A stretch of 64,000 nucleotides of DNA from Ptiloglossa arizonensis (lineage: Eukaryota; Arthropoda; Insecta; Hymenoptera; Colletidae), in the NCBI RefSeq assembly GCF_051014685.1, contig NW_027478913.1:310001-374000 (forward strand), read 5' to 3'. The notes under the pieces were generated by a model that saw only the letters and a list, made by a program, of their open reading frames with translations, searched no databases and was not told the origin of the DNA. Shown here piece by piece: positions 49,221-62,930 of the stretch. Each line of letters opens with the position of its first letter. Positions within the stretch are counted from its first letter, which is position 1. The translations under genes were made by a program, and so were the position numbers.

Positions 49221-52200
49221 TGGAGGTAAGAAACGCTTGAGAAACTCAAAATTTTCGCAGTTCTGGTGCTCGAAACGAATAACTAGAACGGCCTAGAGGA
49301 AAACTAGACCTACCGTTGTAATCGGGCGAGTTTCTACTTTCAGATGCAACAGAAATTTTGCGGATTGGTCAATCCGTTCGCAAGATATGGCAGTTTGGAC
49401 ATAAGAAACGCTTGAGAAACTCAAAATTTTCGCAGGTCTGATGCTCGAAACGAGTAACTAGAACGGCCTAGGAGAAAAGTACGCATACCGTTGTAATCGG
49501 GCGAGTTTCTACTTTCTGATGCAACAGAAATTTTGCGGATTGGTCAATCCGTTCGCGAGATATGGCAGTTTGGAGGTAAGAAACGCTTGAGAAACTCAAA
49601 ATTTTCGCAGTTCTGATGCTCGAAACGAATAACTGGAACGGCCTAGGAGAAAAGTACACATACCGTTGTAATCGGGCGTGTTTCTACTTTCAGATGCAAC
49701 AGAAATTTTGCGGATTGGTCAATCCGTTCGCGAGATATGGCAGTTTGGAGGTAAGAAACGCTTGAGAAACTCAAAATTTTCGCAGTTCTGATGCTCGAAA
49801 CGAATAACTAGAACGGCCTAGGGGAAAACTACACCTACCGTTGTAATCGGGCGAGTGTCTACTTTAAGATGCAACAGAAATTTTGCGGATTGATCAATCC
49901 GTTCGCGAGATATGGCAGTTTGGAGATAAGAAACGCTTGAGAAACTCAAAATTTTCGCAGTTCTGATGCTCGAAACGAGTAACTAGAACGGCCTAGGGGA
50001 AAAGTGCGCATACCGTTGTAATCGGGCGAGTTTCTACTTTCAGATGCAACAGAAATTTTGCGGATTGGTCAATCCGTTCGCGAGATATGGCAGTTTGGAG
50101 GTAAGAAACGCTTGAGAAACTCAAAATTTCCGCAGTTCTGGTGCTCGAAACGAATAACTAGAACGGCCTAGGGGAAAACTAGACCTACCGTTGTAATCGG
50201 GCGAGTTTCTACTTCTGATGCAACAGAAATTTTGCGGATTGATCAATCCGTTCGCGAGATATGGCAGTTTAGAGATAAGAAACGCTTGAGAAACTCAAAA
50301 TTTTCGCAGTTCTGATGCTCGAAACGAGTAACTAGAACGGCCTAGGGGAAAAGTACGCATACCGTTGTAATCGGGCGAGTTTCTACTTTCAGATGCAACA
50401 GAAATTTTGCGGATTGTCCAATCCGTTCGCAAGATATGGCAGTTTGGAGATAAGAAACGCTTGAGAAACTCAAAATTTTCGCAGTTCTGAAGCTCGAAAC
50501 GAATAACTAGAACGGCCTAGGGGAAAAGTGCGCATACCGTTGTAATCGGGCGAGTTTCTACTTTCAGATGCAACAGAAATTTTGCGGATTGGTCGATCCG
50601 TTCGCGAGATATGGCAGTTTGGAGGTAAGAAACGCTTGAGAAACTCAAAATTTTCGCAGTTCTGATGCTCGAAACGAATAACTAGAACGGCCTAGGGGAA
50701 AAGTGCGCATACCGTTGTAATCGGGCGAGTTTCTACTTTCAGATGCAACAGAAATTTTGCGGATTGGACAATCCGTTCGCGAGATATGGCAGTTTGGAGG
50801 TAAGAAACGCTTGAGAAACTCAAAATTTTCGCAGTTCTTGTGCTCGAAACGAATAACTAGAACGGCCTAGGGGAAAACTAGACCTACCGTTGTAATCGGG
50901 CGAGTTTCTACTTTCAGATGCAACAGAAATTTTGCGGATTGGTCAATCCGTTCGCTAGATATGGCAGTTTGGATGTAAGAAACGCTTGAGAAACCCAAAA
51001 TTTTCGCAGTTCTGATGCTCGAAACGAGTAACTAGAGGGGCCTAGGGGAAAAGTACGCATACCGTTGTAATCGGGCGAGTTTCTACTTTCAGATGCAACA
51101 GAAATTTTGCGGATTGTCCAATCCGTTCGCAAGATATGGCAGTTTGGAGATAAGAAACGCTTGAGAAACTCAAAATTTTCGCAGTTCTGAAGCTCGAAAC
51201 GAATAACTAGAACGGCCTAGGGGAAAAGTGCGCATACCGTTGTAATCGGGCGAGTTTCTACTTTCAGATGCAACAGAAATTTTGCGGATTGGTCGATCCG
51301 TTCGCGAGATATGGCAGTTTGGAGGTAAGAAACGCTTGAGAAACTCAAAATTTTCGCAGTTCTGATGCTCGAAACGAATAACTAGAACGGCCTAGGGGAA
51401 AAGTGCGCATACCGTTGTAATCGGGCGAGTTTCTACTTTCAGATGCAACAGAAATTTTGCGGATTGGACAATCCGTTCGCGAGATATGGCAGTTTGGAGG
51501 TAAGAAACGCTTGAGAAACTCAAAATTTTCGCAGTTCTGGTGCTCGAAACGAATAACTAGAACGGCCTAGGGGAAAACTAGACCTACCGTTGTAATCGGG
51601 CGAGTTTCTACTTTCAGATGCAACAGAAATTTTGCGGATTGGTCAATCCGTTCGCAAGATATGGCAGTTTGGACATAAGAAACGCTTGAGAAACTCAAAA
51701 TTTTCGCAGGTCTGATGCTCGAAACGAGTAACTAGAACGGCCTAGGAGAAAAGTACGCATACCGTTGTAATCGGGCGAGTTTCTACTATCAGATGCAACA
51801 GAAATTTTGCGGATTGGTCAATCCGTTCGCGAGATATGGCAGTTTGGAGATAAGAAACGCTTGAGAAACTCAAAATTTTCGCAGTTCTGAAGCTCGAAAC
51901 GAATAACTAGAACGGCCTAGGGGAAAAGTGCGCATACCGTTGTAATCGGGCGAGTTTCTACTTTCAGATGCAACAGAAATTTTGCGGATTGGTCGATCCG
52001 TTCGCGAGATATGGCAGTTTGGAGGTAAGAAACGCTTGAGAAACTCAAAATTTTCGCAGTTCTGATGCTCGAAACGAATAACTAGAACGGCCTAGGGGAA
52101 AAGTGCGCATACCGTTGTAATCGGGCGAGTTTCTACTTTCAGATGCAACAGAAATTTTGCGGATTGGTCAATCCGTTCGCGAGATATGGCAGTTTGGATG

Positions 52201-53999
52201 TAAGAAACGCTTGAGAAACTCAAAATTTTCGCAGTTCTGATGCTCGAAACGAGTAACTAGAGCGGCCTAGGGGAAAAGTACGCATACCGTTGTAATCGGG
52301 CGAGTTTGTACTTTCAGATGCAACAGAAATTTTGCGGATTGTCCAATCCGTTCGCAAGATATGGCAGTTTGGAGATAAGAAACGCTTGAGAAACTCAAAA
52401 TTTTCGCAGTTCTGAAGCTCGAAACGAATAACTAGAACGGCCTAGGGGAAAAGTGCGCATACCGTTGTAATCGGGCGAGTTTCTACTTTCAGATGCAACA
52501 GAAATTTTGCGGATTGGTCGATCCGTTCGCGAGATATGGCAGTTTGGAGGTAAGAAACGCTTGAGAAACTCAAAATTTTCGCAGTTCTGATGCTCGAAAC
52601 GAATAACTAGAACGGCCTAGGGGAAAAGTGCGCATACCGTTGTAATCGGGCGAGTTTCTACTTTCAGATGCAACAGAAATTTTGCGGATTGGACAATCCG
52701 TTCGCGAGATATGGCAGTTTGGAGGTAAGAAACGCTTGAGAAACTCAAAATTTTCGCAGTTCTGGTGCTCGAAACGAATAACTAGAACGGCCTAGGGGAA
52801 AACTAGACCTACCGTTGTAATCGGGCGAGTTTCTACTTTCAGATGCAACAGAAATTTTGCGGATTGGTCAATCCGTTCGCAAGATATGGCAGTTTGGACA
52901 TAAGAAACGCTTGAGAAACTCAAAATTTTCGCAGGTCTGATGCTCGAAACGAGTAACTAGAACGGCCTAGGAGAAAAGTACGCATACCGTTGTAATCGGG
53001 CGAGTTTCTACTATCAGATGCAACAGAAATTTTGCGGATTGGTCAATCCGTTCGCGAGATATGGCAGTTTGGAGGTAAGAAACGCTTGAGAAACTCAAAA
53101 TTTTCGCAGTTCTGATGCTCGAAACGAATAACTGGAACGGCCTAGGAGAAAAGTACACATACCGTTGTAATCGGGCGTGTTTCTACTTTCAGATGCAACA
53201 GAAATTTTGCGGATTGGTCAATCCGTTCGCGAGATATGGCAGTTTGGAGGTAAGAAACGCTTGAGAAACTCAAAATTTTCGCAGTTCTGATGCTCGAAAC
53301 GAATAACTAGAACGGCCTAGGGGAAAACTACACCTACCGTTGTAATCGGGCGAGTGTCTACTTTAAGATGCAACAGAAATTTTGCGGATTGAGCAATCCG
53401 TTCGCGAGATATGGCAGTTTGGAGATAAGAAACGCTTGAGAAACTCAAAATTTTCGCAGTTCTGATGCTCGAAACGAGTAACTAGAACGGCCTAGGGGAA
53501 AAGTGCGCATACCGTTGTAATCGGGCGAGTTTCTACTTTCAGATGCAACAGAAATTTTGCGGATTGGTCAATCCGTTCGCGAGATATGGCAGTTTGGAGG
53601 TAAGAAACGCTTGAGAAACTCAAAATTTCCGCAGTTCTGGTGCTCGAAACGAATAACTAGAACGGCCTAGGGGAAAACTAGACCTACCGTTGTAATCGGG
53701 CGAGTTTCTACTTTCAGATGCAACAGAAATTTTGCGGATTGATCAATCCGTTCGCGAGATATGGCAGTTTAGAGATAAGAAACGCTTGAGAAACTCAAAA
53801 TTTTCGCAGTTCTGATGCTCGAAACGAGTAACTAGAACGGCCTAGGGGAAAAGTACGCATACTGATGTAATCGGGCGTGTTTCTACTTTCAGATGCAACA
53901 GAAATTTTGCGGATTGATCAATCCGTTCGCGAGATATGGCAGTTTGGAGATAAGAAACGCTTGAGAAAACTCAAAATTTTCGCAGTTCTGATGATCGAA
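49221..53999 (+). repeat. Family C array segment
   Basis: Ordered C monomers continue: TTCGCAAG, GTGTCTACTTTAAG, TTTCCGCAG, GTTTAGAGATAAG, GTCCAATCC, GAAGCTCG and GGACAATCC. One unique one-base deletion (TTCTACTTCTGATG) sits at ~50,214. Private changes include GCTAGAT near 50,955 and GAGGGGCCTAG near 51,034. The segment ends with a B-like pair carrying TACTGATGTAATC and the inserted GAGAAAACTC near 53,965. Confidence 0.75.
50890..53074 (+). repeat. Imperfect 7-monomer tandem duplication (1,225 bp)
   Basis: Bases 50,890-51,849 match 52,115-53,074 at offset 1,225. Both hold the rare CTACTATCAGATG near 51,784 and 53,009. Differences seen include GCTAGAT/GCGAGAT, AACCCAAAA/AACTCAAAA, AGAGGGGCC/AGAGCGGCC and TTTCTACTTT/TTTGTACTTT. 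The part at 51,850-52,114 matches ~51,150-51,414 (offset 700), so a 4-monomer step is nested inside. Confidence 0.76.
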
Positions 54000-54831
54000 A
54001 CGAGTAACTAGAACGGCCTAGGGGAAAAGTACGCATACCGTTGTAATCGGGCGAGTTTCTACTTTCAGATGCAACAGAAATTTTGCGGATTGGTCAATCC
54101 GTTCGCGAGATATGGCAGTTTGGAGGTAAGAAACGCTTGAGAAACTCAAAATTTTCGCAGTTCTGATGCTCGACACGAATAACTAGAACGGCCTAGGAGA
54201 AAAGGGCGCATACCGTTGTAATCGGGCGAGTTTCTACTTTCAGAAGCAAAAGAAATTTTGTGGATTGGTCAATCCGTTCGCGAGATATGGCAGTTTGGAG
54301 GTAAGAAACGCTTGAGAAACTCAAAATTTTCGCAGTTCTGATGCTCGAAACGAATAACTAGAACGGCCTAGGGGTAAACTACACCTACCGTTGTAATCGG
54401 GCGAGTTTCTACTTTCAGATGCAACAGAAATTTTGCGGATTGGTCGATCCGTTCGCGAGATATGGCAGTTTGGAGATAAGAAACGCTTGAGAAACTCAAA
54501 ATTTTCGCAGTTCTGATGCTCGAAACGAGTAACTAGAACGGCCTAGGGGAAAAGTACGCATACCGTTGTAATCGGGCTAGTTTCTACTTTCAGATGCAAC
54601 AGAAATTTTGCGGATTGGTCAATCCGTTCGCGAGATATGGCAGTTTGGAGGTAAGAAACGCTTGAGAAACTCAAAATTTTCGCAGTTCTGGTGCTCGAAA
54701 CGAATAAATAGAACGGCCTAGGGGAAAACTAGACCTACCGTTGTAATCGGGCGAGTTTCTACTTTCAGATGCAACAGAAATTTTGCGGATTGATCAATCC
54801 GTTCGCGAGATATGGCAGTTTAGAGATAAGA

Positions 54832-56307
54832 AACGCTTGAGAAACTCAAAATTTTCGCAGTTCTGATGCTCGAAACGAGTAACTAGAACGGCCTAGGGGA
54901 AAAGTACGCATACCGTTGTAATCGGGCGAGTTTCTACTTTCAGATGCAACAGAAATTTTGCGGATTGTCCAATCCGTTCGCAAGATATGGCAGTTTGAAG
55001 ATAAGAAACGCTTGAGACTCTCAAAATTTTCGCAGTTCTGATGCTCGAAACGAGTAACTAGAACGGCCTAGGGGAAAAGTACGCATACCGTTGTAATCGG
55101 GCGAGTTTCTACTTTCAGAAGCAACAGAAATTTTGCGGATTGGTCAATCCGTTCGCGAGATATGGCAGTTTGTAGGTAAGAAACGCTTGAGTTACTCAAA
55201 ATTTTCGCAGTTCTGATGCTCGAAACGAATAACTAGAACGGCCTAGGGGAAAACTACACCTACCGTTGTAATCGGGCGAGTTTCTACTTTCAGATGCAAC
55301 AGAAATTTTGCGGATTGATCAATCCGTTCGCGAGATATGGCAGTTTGGAGATAAGAAGCGCTTGAGAAACTCAAAATTTTCGCCGTTCTGATGCTCGAAA
55401 CGAGTAACTAGAACGGCCTAGGGGAAAAGTACGCATACCGTTGTAATCGGGCAAGTTTCTACTTTCAGATGCAACAGAAATTTTGCGGATTGGTCAATCC
55501 GTTCGCGAGATATGGCAGTTTGGAGATAAGAAACGCTTGAGAAACTCAAAATTTTCGCAGTTCTGATGCTCGAAACGAGTAACTAGAACGGCCTAGGGGA
55601 AAAGTACGCATACCGTTGTAATCGGGCGAGTTTCTACTTTCAGATGCAGCAGAAATTTTGCGGATTGTCCAATCCGTTCGCAAGATATGGCAGTTTGGAG
55701 ATAAGAAACGCTTGAGAAACTCAAAATTTTCGCAGTTCTGATGCTCGAAACGAGTAACTAGAACGGCCTAGGGGAAAAGTACGCATACCGTTGTAATCGG
55801 GCGAGTTTCTACTTTCAGAAGCAACAGAAATTTTGCGGATTGGTCAATCCGTTCGCGAGATATGGCAGTTTGTAGGTAAGAAACGCTTGAGTTACTCAAA
55901 ATTATCGCAGTTCTGATGCTCGAAACGAATAACTAGAACGGCCTAGGGGAAAACTACACCTACCGTTGTAATCGGGCGAGTTTCTACTTTCAGATGCAAC
56001 AGAAATTTTGCGGATTGATCAATCCGTTCGCGAGATATGGCAGTTTGGAGATAAGAAGCGCTTGAGAAACTCAAAATTTTCGCCGTTCTGATGCTCGAAA
56101 CGAGTAACTAGAACGGCCTAGGGGAAAAGTACGCATACCGTTGTAATCGGGCAAGTTTCTACTTTCAGATGCAACAGAAATTTTGCGGATTGGTCAATCC
56201 GTTCGCGAGATATGGCAGTTTGGAGATAAGAAACGCTTGAGAAACTCAAAATTTTCGCAGTTCTGATGCTCGAAACGAGTAACTAGAACGGCCTAGGGGA
56301 AAAGTAC
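54832..56307 (+). repeat. Tandem 4-monomer duplication (2 x 700 bp)
   Basis: Bases ~54,832-55,531 repeat at ~55,532-56,231, with similarity to ~56,307. Order: GTCCAATCC with TTCGCAAG, AGAAGCAAC with TTGAGTTACTC, GATCAATCC with AAGAAGCGC, then GGGCAAGTTTC. Differences seen: GCAACAG/GCAGCAG (~54,948/55,648), GTTTGAAGAT/GTTTGGAGAT, TTGAGACTCTC/TTGAGAAACTC and AATTTTCG/AATTATCG. Confidence 0.83.
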
Positions 56308-56656
56308 ACCTACCGTTGTAATCGGTCGAGTTTCTACTTTCAGATGCAACAGAAATTTTGCGGATTGATCAATCCGTTCGCGAGATATGGCAGTTTGGAG
56401 ATAAGAAACGCTCGAGAAACTCAAAATTTTCGCAGTTCTGATGCTCGAAATGAATAACTGGAACGGCCTAGGGGAAAACTACACATACCGTTGTAATCGG
56501 GCGAGTTTCTACTTTCAGATGCAACAGAAATTTTGCGGGTTGGTCAATCCGTTCGCGAGATATGGCAGTTTGGAGGTAAGAAACGCTTGAGAAACTCAAA
56601 ATTTTCGCATTTCTGATGCTCGACACGAATAACTAGAACGGCCTAGGGGAAAAGTG
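55060..56656 (+). repeat. Super-repeat segment matched at 61,710-63,306
   Basis: This ~1.6-kb stretch recurs at offset 6,650 (38 monomers). Only three differences were noticed: AGCAG/AACAG near 55,648, TTATCG/TTTTCG near 55,904, and CCTAGGGG/CCTGGGGG near 56,295. It includes the ATCGGTCGAG, AAATGAATAAC, GCGGGTTGG and GCATTTCTGATG marks that also occur near 23.3 kb. Confidence 0.82.
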
Positions 56657-56837
56657 CGCATACCGTTGTAATCGGGCGAGTTTCTACTTTCAGAAGCAAC
56701 AGAAATTTTGCGGATTGGTCAATCCGTTCGCGAGATATGGCAGTTTGGAGGTATGAAACGCTTGAGAAACTCAAAATTTTCGCAGTTCTGATGCTCGAAA
56801 TGAATAACTGGAACGGCCTAGGGGAAAACTACATATA

Positions 56838-59637
56838 CCGTTGTAATCGGGCGAGTTTCTACTTTCAGATGCAACAGAAATTTTGCGGGTTGGTCAATCC
56901 GTTCGCGAGATATGGCAGTTTGGATGTAAGAAACGCTTGAGAAACTCAAAATTTTCGCAGTTCTGATGCTCGACACGAATAACTAGAACGGCCTAGGGGA
57001 AAAGTGCGCATACCGTTGTAATCGGGCGAGTTTCTACTTTCAGAAGCAATAGAAATTTTGCGGATTGGTCAATCCGTTCGCGAGATATGGCAGTTTGGAG
57101 GTAAGAAACGCTTGAGAAACTCAAAATTTTCGCAGTTCTGATGCTCGAAACGAATAACTAGAACGGCCTAGGGGAAAGCTACACCTACCGTTGTAATCGG
57201 GCGAGTTTCTACTTTCAGATGCAACAGAAATTTTGCGGATTGATCAATCCGTTCGCGAGATATGGCAGTTTGGAGATAAGAAACGCTTGAGAAACTCAAA
57301 ATTTTCGCAGGTCTGATGCTCGAAACGAATAACTAGAACGGCCTAGGGGAAAAGTGCGCATACCGTTGTAATCGGGCGAGTTTCTACTTTCAGATGCAAC
57401 AGAAATTTTGCGGATTGGACAATCCGTTCGCGAGATATGGCAGTTTGGAGGTAAGAAACGCTTGAGAAACTCAAAATTTTCGCAGTTCTTGTGCTCGAAA
57501 CGAATAACTAGAACGGCCTAGGGGAAAACTAGACCTACCGTTGTAATCGGGCGAGTTTCTACTTTCAGATGCAACAGAAATTTTGCGGATTGGTCAATCC
57601 GTTCGCGAGATATGGCAGTTTGGATGTAAGAAACGCTTGAGAAACCCAAAATTTTCGCAGTTCTGATGCTCGAAACGAGTAACTAGAGCGGCCTAGGGGA
57701 AAAGTACGCATACCGTTGTAATCGGGCGAGTTTCTACTTTCAGATGCAACAGAAATTTTGCGGATTGTCCAATCCGTTCGCAAGATATGGCAGTTTGGAG
57801 ATAAGAAACGCTTGAGAAACTCAAAATTTTCGCAGTTCTGAAGCTCGAAACGAATAACTAGAACGGCCTAGGGGAAAAGTGCGCATACCGTTGTAATCGG
57901 GCGAGTTTCTACTTTCAGATGCAACAGAAATTTTGCGGATTGGTCGATCCGTTCGCGAGATATGGCAGTTTGGAGGTAAGAAACGCTTGAGAAACTCAAA
58001 ATTTTCGCAGTTCTGATGCTCGAAACGAATAACTAGAACGGCCTAGGGGAAAAGTGCGCATACCGTTGTAATCGGGCGAGTTTCTACTTTCAGATGCAAC
58101 AGAAATTTTGCGGATTGGACAATCCGTTCGCGAGATATGGCAGTTTGGAGGTAAGAAACGCTTGAGAAACTCAAAATTTTCGCAGTTCTGGTGCTCGAAA
58201 CGAATAACTAGAACGGCCTAGGGGAAAACTAGACCTACCGTTGTAATCGGGCGAGTTTCTACTTTCAGATGCAACAGAAATTTTGCGGGTTGGTCAATCC
58301 GTTCGCGAGATATGGCAGTTTGGATGTAAGAAACGCTTGAGAAACTCAAAATTTTCGCAGTTCTGATGCTCGACACGAATAACTAGAACGGCCTAGGGGA
58401 AAAGTGCGCATACCGTTGTAATCGGGCGAGTTTCTACTTTCAGAAGCAATAGAAATTTTGCGGATTGGTCAATCCGTTCGCGAGATATGGCAGTTTGGAG
58501 GTAAGAAACGCTTGAGAAACTCAAAATTTTCGCAGTTCTGATGCTCGAAACGAATAACTAGAACGGCCTAGGGGAAAGCTACACCTACCGTTGTAATCGG
58601 GCGAGTTTCTACTTTCAGATGCAACAGAAATTTTGCGGATTGATCAATCCGTTCGCGAGATATGGCAGTTTGGAGATAAGAAACGCTTGAGAAACTCAAA
58701 ATTTTCGCAGGTCTGATGCTCGAAACGAATAACTAGAACGGCCTAGGGGAAAAGTGCGCATACCGTTGTAATCGGGCGAGTTTCAACTTTCAGATGCAAC
58801 AGAAATTTTGCGGATTGGACAATCCGTTCGCGAGATATGGCAGTTTGGAGGTAAGAAACGCTTGAGAAACTCAAAATTTTCGCAGTTCTTGTGCTCGAAA
58901 CGAATAACTAGAACGGCCTAGGGGAAAACTAGACCTACCGTTGTAATCGGGCGAGTTTCTACTTTCAGATGCAACAGAAATTTTGCGGATTGGTCAATCC
59001 GTTCGCGAGATATGGCAGTTTGGATGTAAGAAACGCTTGAGAAACCCAAAATTTTCGCAGTTCTGATGCTCGAAACGAGTAACTAGAGCGGCCTAGGGGA
59101 AAAGTACGCATACCGTTGTAATCGGGCGAGTTTCTACTTTCAGATGCAACAGAAATTTTGCGGATTGTCCAATCCGTTCGCAAGATATGGCAGTTTGGAG
59201 ATAAGAAACGCTTGAGAAACTCAAAATTTTCGCAGTTCTGAAGCTCGAAACGAATAACTAGAACGGCCTAGGGGAAAAGTGCGCATACCGTTGTAATCGG
59301 GCGAGTTTCTACTTTCAGATGCAACAGAAATTTTGCGGATTGGTCGATCCGTTCGCGAGATATGGCAGTTTGGAGGTAAGAAACGCTTGAGAAACTCAAA
59401 ATTTTCGCAGTTCTGATGCTCGAAACGAATAACTAGAACGGCCTAGGGGAAAAGTGCGCATACCGTTGTAATCGGGCGAGTTTCTACTTTCAGATGCAAC
59501 AGAAATTTTGCGGATTGGACAATCCGTTCGCGAGATATGGCAGTTTGGAGGTAAGAAACGCTTGAGAAACTCAAAATTTTCGCAGTTCTGGTGCTCGAAA
59601 CGAATAACTAGAACGGCCTAGGGGAAAACTAGACCTA
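56838..59637 (+). repeat. 8-monomer HOR in tandem (2 x 1,400 bp)
   Basis: Bases 56,838-58,237 repeat at 58,238-59,637. I saw one difference, TTTCTACTTT versus TTTCAACTTT (~57,385/58,785). The order runs GCGGGTTGG with CGACACG, AGAAGCAATAG, GGAAAGCTACACC, GGACAATCC with GTTCTTGTGC, AACCCAAAA, GTCCAATCC, GAAGCTCG, and GGACAATCC with GTTCTGGTGC. This unit fuses a family-B-like half (also at ~23.8-24.4 kb) to a family C half. Confidence 0.9.
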
Positions 59638-60839
59638 CCGTTGTAATCGGGCGAGTTTCTACTTTCAGATGCAACAGAAATTTTGCGGATTGGTCAATCC
59701 GTTCGCAAGATATGGCAGTTTGGACATAAGAAACGCTTGAGAAACTCAAAATTTTCGCAGGTCTGATGCTCGAAACGAGTAACTAGAACGGCCTAGGAGA
59801 AAAGTACGCATACCGTTGTAATCGGGCGAGTTTCTACTTTCAGATGCAACAGAAATTTTGCGGATTGGTCTATCCGTTCGCGAGATATGGCAGTTTGGAG
59901 GTAAGAAACGCTTGAGAAACTCAAAATTTTCGCAGTTCTGATGCTCGAAACGAATAACTGGAACGGCCTAGGAGAAAAGTACACATACCGTTGTAATCGG
60001 GCGTGTTTCTACTTTCAGATGCAACAGAAATTTTGCGGATTGGTCAATCCGTTCGCGAGATATGGCAGTTTGGAGGTAAGAAACGCTTGAGAAACTCAAA
60101 ATTTTCGCAGTTCTGATGCTCGAAACGAATAACTAGAACGGCCTAGGGGAAAACTACACCTACCGTTGTAATCGGGCGAGTGTCTACTTTAAGATGCAAC
60201 AGAAATTTTGCGGATTGATCAATCCGTTCGCGAGATATGGCAGTTTGGAGATAAGAAACGCTTGAGAAACTCAAAATTTTCGCAGTTCTGATGCTCGAAA
60301 CGAGTAACTAGAACGGCCTAGGGGAAAAGTGCGCATACCGTTGTAATCGGGCGAGTTTCTACTTTCAGATGCAACAGAAATTTTGCGGATTGGTCAATCC
60401 GTTCGCGAGATATGGCAGTTTGGAGGTAAGAAACGCTTGAGAAACTCAAAATTTCCGCAGTTCTGGTGCTCGAAACGAATAACTAGAACGGCCTAGGGGA
60501 AAACTAGACCTACCGTTGTAATCGGGCGAGTTTCTACTTTCAGATGCAACAGAAATTTTGCGGATTGATCAATCCGTTCGCGAGATATGGCAGTTTAGAG
60601 ATAAGAAACGCTTGAGAAACTCAAAATTTTCGCAGTTCTGATGCTCGAAACGAGTAACTAGAACGGCCTAGGGGAAAAGTACGCATACCGTTGTAATCGG
60701 GCGAGTTTCTACTTTCAGATGCAACAGAAATTTTGCGGATTGTCCAATCCGTTCGCAAGATATGGCAGTTTGGAGATAAGAAACGCTTGAGAAACTCAAA
60801 ATTTTCGCAGTTCTGAAGCTCGAAACGAATAACTAGAAC

Positions 60840-62930
60840 GGCCTAGGGGAAAAGTGCGCATACCGTTGTAATCGGGCGAGTTTCTACTTTCAGATGCAAC
60901 AGAAATTTTGCGAATTGATCAATCCGTTCGCGAGATATGGCAGTTTGGAGATAAGGAACCCTCGAGAAACTCAAAATTTTCGCAGTTCTGATGCTCGAAA
61001 CGAATGACTAGAACGGCCTAGGGGAAAAGTACGCATACCGTTGTAATCGGGCGAGTTTCTACTTTCAGAAGCAACAGAAATTTTGCGGATTGGTCAATCC
61101 GTTCGCGAGATATGGCAGTTTGTAGGTAAGAAACGCTTGAGTTACTCAAAATTTTCGCAGTTCTGATGCTCGAAACGAATAACTAGAACGGCCTAGGGGA
61201 AAACTACACCTACCGTTGTAATCGGGCGAGTTTCTACTTTCAGATGCAACAGAAATTTTGCGGATTGATCAATCCGTTCGCGAGATATGGCAGTTTGGAG
61301 ATAAGAAGCGCTTGAGAAACTCAAAATTTTCGCCGTTCTGATGCTCGAAACGAGTAACTAGAACGGCCTAGGGGAAAAGTACGCATACCGTTGTAATCGG
61401 GCAAGTTTCTACTTTCAGATGCAACAGAAATTTTGCGGATTGGTCAATCCGTTCGCGAGATATGGCAGTTTGGAGATAAGAAACGCTTGAGAAACTCAAA
61501 ATTTTCGCAGTTCTGATGCTCGAAACGAGTAACTAGAACGGCCTAGGGGAAAAGTGCGCATACCGTTGTAATCGGGCGAGTTTCTACTTTCAGATGCAAC
61601 AGAAATTTTGCGAATTGATCAATCCGTTCGCGAGATATGGCAGTTTGGAGATAAGGAACCCTCGAGAAACTCAAAATTTTCGCAGTTCTGATGCTCGAAA
61701 CGAATGACTAGAACGGCCTAGGGGAAAAGTACGCATACCGTTGTAATCGGGCGAGTTTCTACTTTCAGAAGCAACAGAAATTTTGCGGATTGGTCAATCC
61801 GTTCGCGAGATATGGCAGTTTGTAGGTAAGAAACGCTTGAGTTACTCAAAATTTTCGCAGTTCTGATGCTCGAAACGAATAACTAGAACGGCCTAGGGGA
61901 AAACTACACCTACCGTTGTAATCGGGCGAGTTTCTACTTTCAGATGCAACAGAAATTTTGCGGATTGATCAATCCGTTCGCGAGATATGGCAGTTTGGAG
62001 ATAAGAAGCGCTTGAGAAACTCAAAATTTTCGCCGTTCTGATGCTCGAAACGAGTAACTAGAACGGCCTAGGGGAAAAGTACGCATACCGTTGTAATCGG
62101 GCAAGTTTCTACTTTCAGATGCAACAGAAATTTTGCGGATTGGTCAATCCGTTCGCGAGATATGGCAGTTTGGAGATAAGAAACGCTTGAGAAACTCAAA
62201 ATTTTCGCAGTTCTGATGCTCGAAACGAGTAACTAGAACGGCCTAGGGGAAAAGTACGCATACCGTTGTAATCGGGCGAGTTTCTACTTTCAGATGCAAC
62301 AGAAATTTTGCGGATTGTCCAATCCGTTCGCAAGATATGGCAGTTTGGAGATAAGAAACGCTTGAGAAACTCAAAATTTTCGCAGTTCTGATGCTCGAAA
62401 CGAGTAACTAGAACGGCCTAGGGGAAAAGTACGCATACCGTTGTAATCGGGCGAGTTTCTACTTTCAGAAGCAACAGAAATTTTGCGGATTGGTCAATCC
62501 GTTCGCGAGATATGGCAGTTTGTAGGTAAGAAACGCTTGAGTTACTCAAAATTTTCGCAGTTCTGATGCTCGAAACGAATAACTAGAACGGCCTAGGGGA
62601 AAACTACACCTACCGTTGTAATCGGGCGAGTTTCTACTTTCAGATGCAACAGAAATTTTGCGGATTGATCAATCCGTTCGCGAGATATGGCAGTTTGGAG
62701 ATAAGAAGCGCTTGAGAAACTCAAAATTTTCGCCGTTCTGATGCTCGAAACGAGTAACTAGAACGGCCTAGGGGAAAAGTACGCATACCGTTGTAATCGG
62801 GCAAGTTTCTACTTTCAGATGCAACAGAAATTTTGCGGATTGGTCAATCCGTTCGCGAGATATGGCAGTTTGGAGATAAGAAACGCTTGAGAAACTCAAA
62901 ATTTTCGCAGTTCTGATGCTCGAAACGAGT
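60840..62930 (+). repeat. Three 4-monomer units in tandem (3 x 700 bp)
   Basis: Copies at ~60,840-61,539, 61,540-62,239 and 62,240-62,939 each carry AGAAGCAAC, TTGAGTTACTC, AAGAAGCGC with CGCCGTTC, and GGGCAAGTTTC. The first two begin with a GCGAATTGATCAATCC monomer bearing ATAAGGAACCCTCGAG. In the third this first monomer is replaced by the GTCC-centre type, identical in kind to the units at 54.8-56.2 kb. Confidence 0.85.
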
